64,000 nt of DNA from Cycas panzhihuaensis (GCA_023213395.1 CM041465.1:121775741-121839740); one strand, 5' to 3'. Positions 22,301 to 33,982 are shown, counted from the first letter of the stretch. Numbers and translations are program-made. The notes: generated by a model from the letters alone, not told the origin.

Positions 22301-23428
22301 GCTCCTCTCTAATCTCTGGATCAATTTGTTGATGGTTGTTTTTGGGCTCCGCATTGGCCATGAGCATCAGCTTCTCATTGGCTCCTTCAGTGCCGCAAAC
22401 GTTTTCATCTCCTACAGAGTTAAGTAAAGCTTTACCTTCAACTTTGGCTTTACCTTTTCCCTTGTTCTTAGGCCGCTTCTCCAGATGTAAGAACCAACAA
22501 TCTTCTAGGCTGTGACCCGCTTGCTTGTAATGCGTGCAAGTGACTTTGATTTGAGTGGTATTGGTTTGTTTCTTCTTACCAAAACCCCCAATCAAGTGAT
22601 AACCAATTTTTCTTGGAAACTTCTTTCCTTGGGCAGGTTTGTTGCTACCTTCTTGAGATGCAAACCTTTTTCGTCCTACGTACACCTTCTTGTTCCCTTT
22701 TTCTATGGTGATTGCTTTCTTGCTGGTTTCATCGAGCAATTTAACTTCAAACAATTGAAATTCCTGCTAAATATGCTGGTGCGGCCCTCCAATATACTTC
22801 AGCATGATGTCTTTACCCAGTAAAGAGATACCCAACACAACAACTTGCTTTTGAAATTTTGTTGTGTAGTGTTGGACATTCTGGCCTCTTTCCTGACAGT
22901 AATACTGCCATTTAATCCTCTGTTACTTTTCATACCCAATAGGGTAGAATTGCTTCTTTATGAGGATTTTAAAATGCTGCCATGTGATTTCAGTTGCATT
23001 ATGGGATTTAAGGTATACATTCCACCAAACTAATGTATGCTTAGATAATTTTAACCTAGCAGAAGTAATTTTTTGTTGGTTTTTATACCCATACATTGAA
23101 AAATATGTTTATAGTTGGTCCAACCATCTAACTTTTCAGCATTTGGGGTTCCATCATAGATGGGCAAGTTTAGTTTCGCCTTTACCTTGAATGGATGCAT
23201 TGTTATTAACGGACTTTCATCTTCTTCCTCTTTAGCTTGTTGGTCTTCTACAGGTTCTTCATTTGTTTCTTCTTTTACTAGTTCACCTTCTTTCTTCTTC
23301 TTGCCTTTAGTTGTTGAAGAAGTTGCCCCTTGTTGAAAAATTAATTGCGCCACAAGTTGAGTTACCCTGTCGAAGTTTTGCTCCATTTTCATGAATCTTT
23401 TCTCCATCTTTTGCTTCAGTTCAACCAT
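22301..23428 (-). pseudogene. Gypsy-F gag
   Basis: Starts MVELKQKMEKRFMKMEQNF (23428), a coiled-coil-like N-terminus, then a Lys/Glu-rich linker. The gag core entry LPIYDGTPNAEKLDGW (about 23090-23160) follows. The middle is frame-broken (22760-23050). The tail (22218-22754) has a zinc knuckle CTHYKQAGHSLEDC in which the second Cys is Tyr. Confidence 0.85.
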
Positions 23429-23597
23429 CTTCCTTCACTATCTACGTTCCCTCTCAAGCGGTTCAGTCAAAGATTCGTCAGTCAACAAATATTGAAACCT
23501 AGTTTTCATAAAATCTTCTTTGCACAACAAAACAAGAAGTTTTTTTTTTTACTTTTCTTCAAAAATCCTTAAATTCCCAAGGGTTTCAAGAAACTAA

Positions 23598-23609
23598 GCT
23601 CTGATACCA
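23598..23609 (-). other. Gypsy-F primer-binding site
   Basis: The minus strand reads TGGTATCAGAGC, initiator tRNA-Met type, 7 bp from the LTR edge at 23617. Confidence 0.85.
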
Positions 23610-23616
23610 AAAATAT

Positions 23617-24648
23617 TGATCCAAATTTAAATGAAGAAGTGAAGACTTAGTCCAATTAAAACAAATTTAGGGCAATATACAATAATGATACATTATATTT
23701 GAAAATATTTTGATTTCTTACAAAAATTCTATATTTTTGTGCTCTATTGAGCATGAACAGGACTGCTACAGTAATTTGGGAGTGGAGGAATATGTGTTGG
23801 GCACATTTCGGGCAGCTGCATACTCTTTGGTACCTTTACCAGTGATCTACGTATAACAATTTGGCTGTTGTTCAACCACAAACCCTTTCTTGGAGAAGAT
23901 TTCTTCCTGGGCGTCTTCTTTAGACTGCTACACCTGGTTTTCTTCCTCCTTTGGCTGCGTCTAAGCCTTCTTAGGCTTCTTCAATGCCCTCACGAACAGA
24001 TCTAGGCACTTCTCTTCTGCTCCTTCTGTCGTTTTTTCCTCTGCACCTCTGTTTCTCTTCCGCAATCTTTAGTTTGAAGCCATTCTTTTTCTTTGGGAAG
24101 CTACTCTGCGTTATCTCCCCATGATTCTTGCTCCTCTTGCTACGTCTATATTTATTGGGCATCCTTCCTCCCATTTCTTAACAAATCCGGGCATATTTAA
24201 TACCCTGCCATGTTTGTTTCTTCCTAAAATGATTTTTCTATTTTTGTTTTTCAACCAACATTTTGATCATTTGAAAAACTAACCTAAAAGTGTTTAATCT
24301 AGGGTTTCTTTCTTTTATTATGTAGAGGACATATGTAAAATCATCCTCCTAAATTTTTGTGTCAAACGGAATCCTTTTCCTCCGTCAAAATTTATTTTTC
24401 CCGTTTGTTTTTCCGTTTTTTCATTTTTTGGTTGCACCTATTAGTCGCAATGGTTGCACCGACAAGTCGTCTGGTTGCACTGGCAGATTTCTTGGTTGCA
24501 CCAAAATTGTATTTTTTTTTTATTTTTAAGCATCTAGTTGACATTTTTCTGCCAAATGAAGGTTAGAAACATAAAAATAAATATTACCAATACATTTTAT
24601 ACTCATTTTGAAGAGTATTAAGAAATTAATAGATACGAAAATGGATCA
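23617..24648 (-). mobile_element. Gypsy-F 5' LTR
   Basis: 1032 bp, TGATCCAAATTTA to AATGGATCA, next to the primer-binding site. It differs from the 3' LTR mainly by transitions and small indels. The right edge is followed by the TTGCT duplication and then by the copia-E pol frame. Confidence 0.93.
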
Positions 24649-24653
24649 TTGCT

Positions 24654-25730
24654 TCTTCTCCATCGTCTTTTAGAGCATCAAAATGGCAATACAAATATAA
24701 GCAATCCACCAATTTTGCCTTAATGGCACAGGTGTTATCTACTCTTGAACCTTCCATTTTTGAGGAGGCAGTCACAGACCAAAAGTGACAGGTTGCAATG
24801 AATGAGGAAATGGATAGGAGTTGGTTGAGCTGCAAGAAGGAAAGAAGCCAATTGATTATTATTGGCTTTATAAGAGTAAATTTCATGTAGACGGCTCCAT
24901 TCAACACCACAAAGCTCGCTCGGTAGCTAAAAGTTTTAAACAGATTGAGGGCATTGACTATGATGAAACATTTGCCAAAGTTGCCAACATGACCTCTATA
25001 CAGCTTGTTTTAGCACTTGGAGTTCAACATCAATGGCATGATTACTAGATGGATGTTAAAAGCACCTTTTTGAATGGTGATTTACAAGAAGATGTATATT
25101 TGAGGCAACCTCCCACCTATGTTGTTCATGGAAAAGAATACTTAGTTTGCAAATAGAAGAAGACTCTGTATGGCCTCAAGCAATCGCCTCGAACATGGTA
25201 TGCAAAGATTGATGAATATTTTTTGAAGCATGGACTCATTCGCTCATTCTTGGATCCCAACTTATACATCAAGATTCGAGACAACTTGATTACTTTGGTA
25301 GTCCTCTATGTTGATGATTTGTTGATTATAGGCAAGGACATAGAGTGGATTGCATATCTCCAAAGGGAATTTAATAGCAGTTTTGAGATGACTAACCTCG
25401 GGTTGCTACATTATTTTCTTAGCATGGAGGTATGGCAACAACTAGGCTGCATCCTCCTTTCACAATCCAGATATGGAAGGGAGATACTACAGAAATTCAA
25501 GATGGAGAATTGTAAGTCTTCACCAACCCCTATGGAGGCAGGACTCAAGTTGGACATTGATGAGCGTGGCAAACCTGTCGATCCCACCTTGTACAAACAA
25601 TTTGTGGGGAGTTTGATCTACTTGACTCATACTCACCCAGACATATCTTATGCAGCTGGGATTTGCTCCAAGTTCATGACACAACTCAAGGTTTCACATT
25701 GGAATGTAGCCAAGTGAATTTTGAGGTACC
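24654..25730 (+). pseudogene. Copia-E reverse transcriptase
   Basis: Resumes directly after gypsy-F. Blocks in order: QVAMNEEMD-like opening (about 24790), YKSKFHVDGSIQHHKARSVA, GIDYDETFAKVANM, then KSTFLNGDLQEDVY, LYGLKQSPRTWYAKIDEYF and the catalytic LVVLYVDDLLIIG (about 25290-25330, intact). It continues through FEMTNLGLLHYFLSMEV and QFVGSLIYLTHTHPDI (25223-25717 is open). Stops replace Trp or Gln at several sites, such as about 25050 and 25156. Confidence 0.92.
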
Positions 25731-26255
25731 TTCATGGGTCATTGCAATTTGGCATTGATTATTGTTAGGTGGACAATCTTTCCTTGGTAGGTTTCACGAT
25801 GCAAATTGGGCTAGATGCTAAGATAGCAGAAGATCAACCTCAAGATATTGTTTCAACTTGGGTTCAACAGTTATTTCTTGGAGTTGTGAGAAGCAACTGA
25901 ATGTTACTTTGTCATCCACGAGCAAAATATAAAGCTATGGTTAGTGCAACTACAGAAGCTATCTGGCTCAAAAGGATTCTTGTTGAGCTTGGTCTTAAAT
26001 AGGCACAAGCCATTCCACTCTTCTGTGACAACCAAAGAGTCCTGAGGATGACAAAGAATCAAGTTTTTCATGCGAAGACAAAGCATATTGAACTGCAACA
26101 ACACTTTATTAGAGAGCATGTTCAAGATGGTGAGATAGACCTTGTCTACATGCCAACCGACGAACAAGTTACAAACATCTTTGCTAAAGCACTTGGCAAA
26201 GACAAACTCAAGTGGTTTTGGCATCACGTCGATGTTCGAATTAATGAATTCATCA
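25731..26255 (+). pseudogene. Copia-E RNase H
   Basis: Decayed RNase H. The frame shows the pattern after ILRYLHGS-like 25720-25740. It ends with the well-preserved terminal block KHIELQQHFIREHVQDGEID and then YMPTDEQVTNIFAKAL (26048-26230). The last codons run into the polypurine tract, as usual for copia. Confidence 0.85.
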
Positions 26256-26266
26256 TTAAAGGAGGG
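26256..26266 (+). other. Copia-E polypurine tract
   Basis: AAAGGAGGG lies immediately before the LTR start TGATTGAATT. Confidence 0.85.
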
Positions 26267-26730
26267 TGATTGAATTAATGATTAATTCATTTTGATATAC
26301 TTTTAATTGTAATGTAAATGTGAGTCACTTTAGTAATATAATGTTATAAAGTTCGAATGTACCTTAAGTTGTAATTTAAAGTTGTGAATTCTAGTTGAGG
26401 GGCTAAAAGCTCACTTTCACCAATGCAAGCATGAGTGACACTTGATCACCATGCAAACAGTCTCTCATACATGTGCGCCACTTGTCCACCATGGATGACC
26501 ATTGTACTTTCTATATATTGAGCACCTCTCTTGGCAATTGTACACAATGAATTATTGAGAGGGTTTATGTTGTGTAAGCTTTCTTTATGCTAATGAAATG
26601 TTGTTTTGGGGTTTGACATAATTTCTACCCCTCCAATTTTTCATGCTATGATCTTGCTAATGTGATTGTGGTTGTCTATTTTTAATGATTTAGATCCTAA
26701 TAGTGAAAATAGCAAATTTGTTTTCTCTCG
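26267..26730 (+). mobile_element. Copia-E 3' LTR
   Basis: 464 bp aligned end to end with 14172-14640 and followed by the TCTAT duplication at 26731-26735. Confidence 0.93.
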
Positions 26731-26735
26731 TCTAT

Positions 26736-28500
26736 TCTTTGAGTTTCTTAACCATTAGCAAGTTCTATGTTGTATGAAAAATCAAAGTTTTTTTTAGGTA
26801 ACACTAAGTCTTGGGCAACCTTATAAGATATAAACATGTGAGTGCAATCACTATCAATGAACACAATTTGGCTCCGCACCCTTCAAATCTTAGCAAATCC
26901 ATATGTGAATATTTATCAAAGATTTGTGTTGGTACTTTTCAGCTATGATCAGCTTTTCTTGTTGTCTTATTTTTGCACTCAATTGTAACTGCTTTGTCTA
27001 TTACTTCATTCCTCTGAACCAAGGAATCACATCAGAAGTTTATCTTTGTGAACAATTATAAGAGCAATGTACTCCCTACATACAAGCAAAGCACAAATCA
27101 TTTTCCAAACACTTCTTTTGATACTCAAAAGAATTCATTCTATTAGAGGACTCACTTTGTTTCCTCTTTTGGAGCCTACCGTTACCTTTGCCATTAAAAG
27201 ACATCTTCGAATGGGGAAAATGACTTAGTTGTTTGCTTTTCTTTTGAGAATTTGAAAGAACTATTGCCCTTAAATCAACTCTTTTGTCTTAATCTTGTTT
27301 GTCCATACAAATTTTTAGGGTTCTAGCCTTCTCTAGACTCCAAGTTATGTGTCTTCACTCCAACCAATGCAGATTACCTCTTGTATATCTATTGAAGACT
27401 GCAAAATTAAAGACAATTTCCTTTACAACAAGGAGGAATGATGAGAAATATTCATCCATGTATTATGACATTATGTAGTTTAATGTGTAATAAATTGTAC
27501 TTTTATATACATTTAGGTTAGTTGGTCATCTAATTAAATTGTTTGTTAGTTGAATTTGTTAAACTAACTAAGTCAATTAGTTGATTAGGTAGTTTAGGGT
27601 TATTAAGTGGTTACAAGCCCTCAATATAAATTGAAAAGTGTATTATTGTACGAGTGTATATATGATTGTAATATACTTCTCAAAGATAATAGAAGTGAAA
27701 TTCATTTACATCACCTCTTCAACAATCCTAAATGATTGGGTAATGTTCTCTAAGTTTTCAATCACCATTAATACACATCACCTAAGCTAAGCCTTCAAAA
27801 TTACCTTACATTAATGGAGTCAATCAAAATTGGACATGAGTGGAAGTCAAACAAATGACCCTAAAACCTTTTTGTTATAATCTTTAACTACTTCCATTAG
27901 TTGCATTCGTACTAGCTAGGTTTGTGCTCCTCATATATCATCTTCAAGTGCATAGCAAATGCACAACCATCCCTTGAACTACTCTCAACAAGTGGCTTTC
28001 TTCGCCAATCCATTTAATACTAACAACTTGATATTTTTCAAATTGGTAAGATCTTTATAATAATGTCATTGCATCCATGGAAGACCAACTTGGGCTTGTT
28101 GGGAGCTCAAATGCTTGCATTCCATGGTTAACATTGACTTTTGGTTCTTCATTTTGCATCAACATCCCTCTTTGCTACACTTCTCCAATTGGACAGGCAT
28201 TTACTTGTGGCCGCAAATCTCTGGAAGGAGATTGACCTCTTTCCTCAAGGTAGTGATTGCTTTAAATCTCTTGCATTTGAATTGTCTCTTGATTTTTTTC
28301 ATCCTTGGGGAACTTATTGATTTTGCACTATCATTGACATTTGTTTAGCCATATCAACGAAACTCTTTAAGTGCAATTACCCTATCTTGCACAAGATCAA
28401 CATTCTCTCTAGGACCCTTATGATAAAATTCTTTTCCTCCCATTCATCCTAACTATATTCTAATTCGCAAGTGTTACAACACAAAGGAATAAACGATCAA
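26736..28500 (-). pseudogene. Gypsy-H gag region (right of copia-E)
   Basis: Minus-strand decayed gag. At 27052-27093 the CX2CX4HX4C spacing of a zinc knuckle is complete (CFACM, stop, GVHCSYNC) with one stop in the loop. Upstream pieces include AFAMHLKMIYEEHK (about 27910-27960). Between 28080 and 28450 only short frames remain. It links to the protease fragment at 13880-14166 once copia-E is taken out. The element class is inferred from zinc-knuckle-to-protease order and the protease tail. Confidence 0.6.
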
Positions 28501-28504
28501 GAAG

Positions 28505-28512
28505 GCTCTGAT
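28505..28512 (-). other. Gypsy-H primer-binding site remnant
   Basis: The minus strand reads ATCAGAGCC next to LTR end CAACA. The first bases of the usual TGGTATCAGAGCC are missing. Confidence 0.6.
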
Positions 28513-29261
28513 TGTTGAAAATTACTATTATTTAAAATTAGAATCAATCTTACTATAACTATTAAAACCACAAATTCATAGACATCAACAGTTCTCAGTC
28601 AAATATTCCATATTACATAACAAATATACCTTTATCAGAGAAGAGATAAGAATAGAAGCTAATGAAAGAGAATCTCAATGAGACTATTTAAGAGTAAACA
28701 AAAAAGAAACCAAACACCAATGAGGGTCAAACAATACCCCATGGAGAGCATGAATGAAACCACTTCCACCACAAACCACCCTATGTCCAAAACTGCAATA
28801 GGAGGTTAGCCCATTAGAATCATATTACATAAGTGGATCTATTTGAGCACATCAATTCCACTGTTGAACTTACCTAGGTGCACCAATGTCAAATCAATAA
28901 TGCTGCCCACAACAGCTTCACAATAATTATTACATATAGTAGCCTCTTTTAGGGGAAATCCTTTGTTAATAATCATAGTTACACTAGAGTCACTTGCACT
29001 CATTCCCACCAAAAAGTTGTCTTCCACCCCCATTCACTTCTCCTCAAATAGTATATGAAATGACCACATGAAAGGTTAGAAGAAATGGAGTGAAAAGTTG
29101 TGTAGTGAGGTGAAGTATCAAAACTCATCTTTTGAGGGTCTTATAAATATCCCTTTCATTAATGATGACTTCTTTCACTAGACATTATCCTTTTACACAC
29201 CTAAGTGTCCATAGGTTTATAATAATAATACATAGTAGCCCTAAATGTTAGAATAACAACA
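28513..29261 (-). mobile_element. Gypsy-H 5' LTR
   Basis: TGTTGAAAAT on the left and GAATAACAACA on the right form matching LTR ends. The primer-binding remnant fixes the left edge. The second LTR is not in the window. The minus-strand frame at 28839-29033 is LTR sequence. Confidence 0.65.
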
Positions 29262-29290
29262 TATGGTATATTCTTGTTTTGTTATACTGA

Positions 29291-29841
29291 GTTGTATCAA
29301 CAAGCCATATTGGTAGGTACCCAACTATTGAATAATGATAATGAGACACAACCCAAAAATGATTCATTGGAAGAACATCTGGAAGACGATTGTTGCGCCT
29401 AGACTAATTTGCTGCTTATGGCTATTAGTGCATAACAGGCCTGTGGACAGATAACAAAACAGAACATAGATCAGCATGATAGAAGTGTGATTTATACAGA
29501 AGAACCATAGAAGGCCAAGACCATTTATTCCAAGAATATGTTTCTGGCTTTTGCCATGAAAGTTATGTCATCCTTGGCTGGGTTGTATCAACAAACCTTA
29601 TTGGTAGGCACCCACCTATTGAATAGCAATAGTGAGACTCAAACCAAAATAGATTTCATTGGAGGAATGTTTGGAAGATGATTTGTGTACCTAAGATAAT
29701 TTTCTTCCTATGGCTATTGGTGGATGATAGACCTTTGTACAGAGAGCAAGCCAGAAATTAGGCCAGCATGACAGAAGTCTCTCTGTTTTATAAAGGAGAA
29801 CCGTAGAAGGCCATGGCCATTTACATTCTAGAAATGTGTTT
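29291..29841 (+). repeat. Tandem duplication of a LINE-like 3' tail
   Basis: Two direct copies (29291-29545 and 29582-29841, offset about 291-296 bp) share GTTGTATCAACAA at the start and GAGAACC(A/G)TAGAAGGCCA near the end. Both translate to W(K/R)N(I/V)WK, then P(R/K) and CLWLL or FLWLL. This pattern resembles the C-terminal zinc-binding region of plant LINE reverse transcriptases. No stop-free frame, so this is a remnant. Confidence 0.6.
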
Positions 29842-30048
29842 AAGTCAGGCATGTTCCAATACTATTATGATAGAATTATAAGGTTGTACAATTGGTACTT
29901 GTGCCCTGCTTATGATAAAACAAAATATTTGGGAAAATACATATGCTTCATTTTTCTCTTCCCATGATTCATGATGCAATTGTATATATACGTATCAAGC
30001 ACAAACCAAATAGAAGATATCTTATCTAGATGAAAATGCATCATGCAG

Positions 30049-32728
30049 GTGAGAACCTTTATGATTCGGCAATAAGCTTACGCATTCCTAATCTACCTGC
30101 TTTTGCTTTGGAAAGGCTTCCTAATCGTGACTCTTTAGTTTATGCTGACTACTATGGTATTACCAATGAAGCATCTACAGTCTTCAGAGCAACCCTTCGT
30201 TATGAAGGTATGTACTGTTTTTGAAAAGTTTTTAATAAAAAATTCTGTTGTTTCTTGGAATAATTTCTGTTAGCCATTTTCTCTCTGCAGGTTTTAGTGA
30301 AATCATGAGCTCTCTTTCCAAACTTGGTTATTTTGACAGTGGCATTCATCCTATGCTAAAGGAAGATGCTGAACTAAATCATTCAAGGCCTACCTTTAAA
30401 ATGTTTCTTCAAGATCTTTTCAGAAAGGCTTTAAAAGCTACACAAGCTCTGAAAGATGTGACTGAAGGAGAAGAATGCAACACTGCACAGGTGGATATTG
30501 CTGAGAGGCTGGTAATACTTGGTGTCTGCCAACATAGCATGAGTGCAAATAGAGTAGCTTCTTGCATTAGGTATGTGAATAATATTTCTCTGCTACACAA
30601 GTTGGCTTAACATTTCTATGAATTCTTTTATTGTAAAGGGTAACCAGATCATATGATGAAGGGATGCAGACTTTTTATTGCTTAGGAACAAAAGCCTTAT
30701 GATCATATGACGTTTTAGTTTATCTAAGAAGCTAGTCTTAGCTAGTGAAGGCTTAAGATGTTTTTTTGACTAATCTAGTTCTCAAATTCTATATTAACTA
30801 CAATATAGATATCAATCATGCTGGAGATTTGTGAGTTTAATTGCAAAAGCTTCAAAACATTATTAAATAACTTTAATATTTTGTTCTGTAAATAGGTTTT
30901 TGGGACTTGATGATAATGAGGAAATCCCTGAAGCATGCAAGAGTGCTTTTGATGTGATACTTTCTCGCATGGAAGAGCGACTAGCCTACTCCTCAAATGA
31001 GCAGGTACCTATTTGTTTCTGTTAAATATTAACACTTATGGCTCACTCTAGTGCTTAGTAATTTATACATTTGAGATAATTCAAGTTTTATGAGTCTCAG
31101 ACTTGTTGATTTTATATAGATTCAAATTTTGTTCTGTTGCCCTTCATTCTACCTAAAAATATAGTACCTTTTTACAATAACTTGAACAGGATATGGTGCT
31201 CTTACACCATGAGCTGGAAGTAAGATATGAGGATGATAGGCCAAGTGAACATCATACAGCAACACTCCTTGAGGTTGGAAAAATTGCAAATGGGAAATCA
31301 GAAAGTGCAATGGCCCGTACAGTAGGCATTCCAGCAGCCATTGGAGCTAAGGTATTAGTTGAGAGAGTAAATTTGGCATAGTCATGAAGTGACTTGATCA
31401 TTATTTATGTTATAGCTGAATGGAGTTCATGCATCCAAAGTCATGGTTTTCTATATGTTATTTACATGATGTGAAGTTTTCTGAAATGCCTGATCTATCC
31501 ATTTGTTGAAAAGAGACATCAGAAAGGCCAAATCATGGTGATTGTGATGGAAAATTTAAATTTTAGACTGTCAATTTATCTGCTTAGACTTTTAGCCCAG
31601 TAGTCACTCACTTTCAAATCCTTCAAGCGCATCATTGAACAAGAGAGAACAATGTAAATGTATCTAGGCCCTATGTCATTTCCTGCATAATCAACGGTAA
31701 CGTGTCGATCCTCCCTTCCTTGCAACTAGTGGACATGAACTGGCATCAAAGATTTACACACCTCAATCCAGGGTACAACTGATCTGAGTTTCATTGTGAA
31801 GAAACGTATTCCATTGTTGTGATGATCTATTATCTGCAGCATGTGAAACTTATTCATCAGCATCGTGTGTGTTCTTCGTTAATGGGTGTTTGTCTGTGTC
31901 ATTCACACGCGCGCGGGTATGTGTGTGAGAGAGATTATATTGATGTCCACTTGGGGCCAGAAGTGGTACATGCAATAGGGGAACTAAATGCATCCTCAAA
32001 GCCGAAGACTCCCCGATATACACCAATATACAACATGTCATATATCAAAAAGATAATGCCAAAACTTATCCAACAGTATCGTTACGGGAAGCATCCAGCC
32101 AGCACAACTAATGCACCATCCAATGTGCCAACCCTGGAAACATTGTTTTTGTTTGCTATATTATGAAGAATTTTAAACGCAGAAAACAAAATAATTTATG
32201 TTCTTGCTTATACAGCTCTTGCTTGATGATGAAATCATGGGGCTCGGGGAACCCCGTAAACACTGTTTTTATTTACCATATCATGAAAAATTTTAAACTG
32301 AGAAAACGAAATAATTTATGTTCTTGCTTATACAGCTCTTACTTGACAATAAAATCAAGTCCAGAGGAGTGTTAAGGCCGCTGGAACCAGAAGTCTATTT
32401 TCCAGGTATTGCCTAATTTCTTTTGTCCGGGGAACTGGCATCAGGTTATGGAATCGTGCAATGGGAAATGGGAAGTGCATAATTTTTACGAAATGCCTTA
32501 CAAAATCCTCAATTCTTGGATTAATCGTTTTTTCTTTTTTTGTTACGTTTGTTTCCAGAAAATCCAAGGGTCATGCTTCCTTCAAGCCATTCACTACTGT
32601 AAAGGAAAATAGGGCATCTTCCTGTATTGATTTACTGATAATTATTTGTGTGCTTTTATGCTGCCGCAGCTTTGGAGGTTTTAGAAGCCTCAGGTGTGCA
32701 TATTCACGAGGAGACGACATATGCTTGA
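30049..32728 (+). CDS. LKR/SDH: Saccharopine dehydrogenase domain of LKR/SDH, 3' exons (partial gene)
   Basis: C-terminal part of the bifunctional lysine-ketoglutarate reductase/saccharopine dehydrogenase. The SDH half oxidises saccharopine to glutamate and aminoadipate semialdehyde in lysine breakdown in the cytosol. Six exons join in frame with GT-AG borders: 30049-30207, 30291-30570, 30896-31004, 31190-31351, 32336-32405 and 32670-32728 (stop TGA at 32726), 279 codons without a stop. Family landmarks are AFALERLPNRDSLVY, STVFRATLRYEG, SEIMSSLSKLGYFDS, EQDMVLLHHELEV, VGIPAAIGAK, GVLRPLEPEVYFP and ALEVLEASGVHIHEE. The first exon starts at CAG|GT and needs one base from an earlier exon, so the gene continues upstream. 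No earlier exon is visible in the window. Purity of the frame among decayed elements suggests a functional gene. Confidence 0.93.
31899..31937 (+). repeat. Alternating purine-pyrimidine stretch in intron 4
   Basis: CACACGCGCGCGGGTATGTGTGTGAGAG. An alternating CA/CG/TG run in the 984-bp intron between exons 4 and 5. Confidence 0.7.
32131..32370 (+). repeat. 120-bp tandem duplication copying the start of exon 5
   Basis: Two copies with an exact 120-bp period. The shared block runs from a GAAAAATTTTAAAC-like stretch through AATAATTTATGTTCTTGCTT to the acceptor TACAG|CTCTT. Copy 1 puts an acceptor at 32213-32215 and the exon-like start LLLDDEIM (32216 on). Copy 2 is the real exon (acceptor 32333-32335, LLLDNKIKSRG). 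Copy 1 diverges after about 25 bp, has a possible donor GTAAAC at 32256, and if read through stops at 32294-32296. Confidence 0.9.
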
Positions 32729-33378
32729 CAATCCATTAATCCCAATTAACTATTAGCAAATACACATATCGTTGGGCAGAACCAGGGTCTCAACTCTGTC
32801 GAAGCTGAAGCACTGGATTATGTTCCATTAATTTATAGATGAATATTTAACATGGTGGATATTAAATAAGCTTGATCTGTTTCTTCAAAAAATGTGGGCA
32901 GAACTTATATTGGGTTGATAACTTCAGCTATAATCTAATGACATACATATTTACCTTAAAAAAAAAAAAAAACTTCGTGGGTATAATGACTGAAGATGCC
33001 AAAGGACGGTGGCGTGTATTCATCGGTGGTGGTTGAGGCCCTTATATAGACATTGATCTGTTTATTTCGTTGTAATTTTATTTCGACACCGCATCATATA
33101 GGAGGGAATGAGGATTCTAAATTGTTTCTACTTTGGTTCATCTCCTTGTCATATGGATTGGAGTTTGTATTCTAATTTCTGCAGCCATTTAACTTTAGAG
33201 AAGAATCGAATGATGTGTCGCTTTTAGAAAGACAATAATTGAGATTGGTTTCTTGTTTTAGGTCATATTTGTGTGTTAATTGTTTTGCAAGTATTTTTCA
33301 ACATTTTAATAATTTGAACGACAATAGCATAACACATAAAAGCGAGCCATTTGTTAGAATATCCAATGATTACCACAT

Positions 33379-33420
33379 ATAGATAGATAGATAGATATAT
33401 AGAGAGAAAGAGAGAGAGAA
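33379..33420 (+). repeat. GATA and GA microsatellite
   Basis: ATAGATAGATAGATAGATAT followed by AGAGAGAAAGAGAGAGAG. Confidence 0.9.
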
Positions 33421-33927
33421 ATAGATCTATGAGAAATAGTAGTTTTAATAACTTTTTCTTATCAACGAAGGTTTTGGTGTTGGAATGATCTTAATGGAGT
33501 AGAGAATAAATAGACAAATTCTTATAATTAGATAATATAACAAAAGGCAATGTTATATCACTTAGTTCATATTTGATGATTGATTATTTTTGTTGATGTA
33601 ATTCAATGCTTTCTTTTTTTAAATATACAGTATGAAGGTCCTAATAATAAACGATTGAATGATGAAATTTGCTTCATAACTTCATCCCTAGTGAAAAGGA
33701 TAAACATTAAGTAAATCAACTCAAGTGCAAGCATTTTTCAACTACATATATAAGTTAAAAATGGTCATCGCCTTCGTCCATTTGTCATCTTCACCAAGGT
33801 TAGATCACTTACACCATATTGCATTTTATTATATTATATTTTGTGATGTTATATTATATTATATTTTGTTATATTATCATATATTATAATATAACATCTT
33901 ATATAATGTCATGTTACATTTATTTGT

Positions 33928-33929
<2 letters not shown>

Positions 33930-33981
<52 letters not shown>
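33930..33981 (+). repeat. (CT)n microsatellite
   Basis: About 26 uninterrupted CT units. Confidence 0.97.

Positions 33982-33982
<1 letters not shown>

Larger units (their letters stand above)
18020..24648 (-). mobile_element. Gypsy-F, complete minus-strand LTR retrotransposon inside copia-E
   Basis: Two direct LTRs of about 1.05 kb (18020-19076 and 23617-24648) are flanked by a perfect target duplication TTGCT (18015-18019 and 24649-24653). On the minus strand the order is primer-binding site, gag, protease, reverse transcriptase, RNase H, integrase, polypurine tract. This is the Ty3/gypsy order and a usual size (6.6 kb). It is the youngest level of the H-E-F nest and the best-preserved element of the window, yet it still has stops and frameshifts. 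Confidence 0.95.
14172..26730 (+). mobile_element. Copia-E, nearly complete plus-strand LTR retrotransposon
   Basis: Bounded by a perfect 5-bp target duplication, TCTAT at 14167-14171 and 26731-26735. It has two direct LTRs (14172-14640 and 26267-26730), a primer-binding site after the first and a polypurine tract before the second. Internal order is gag tail, protease, pre-integrase, integrase, then gypsy-F inserted at 18020, then reverse transcriptase and RNase H. A second insertion of about 800 bp splits protease from the pre-integrase region. Without gypsy-F the element would be about 5.9 kb, a normal copia size. Confidence 0.93.

Noticed and set aside
31819-32166. 115-codon plus-strand ORF in the LKR/SDH intron
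   Set aside because: It includes a CA/CG/TG simple repeat and shows no domain. Splice phases of the flanking exons treat it as intron.
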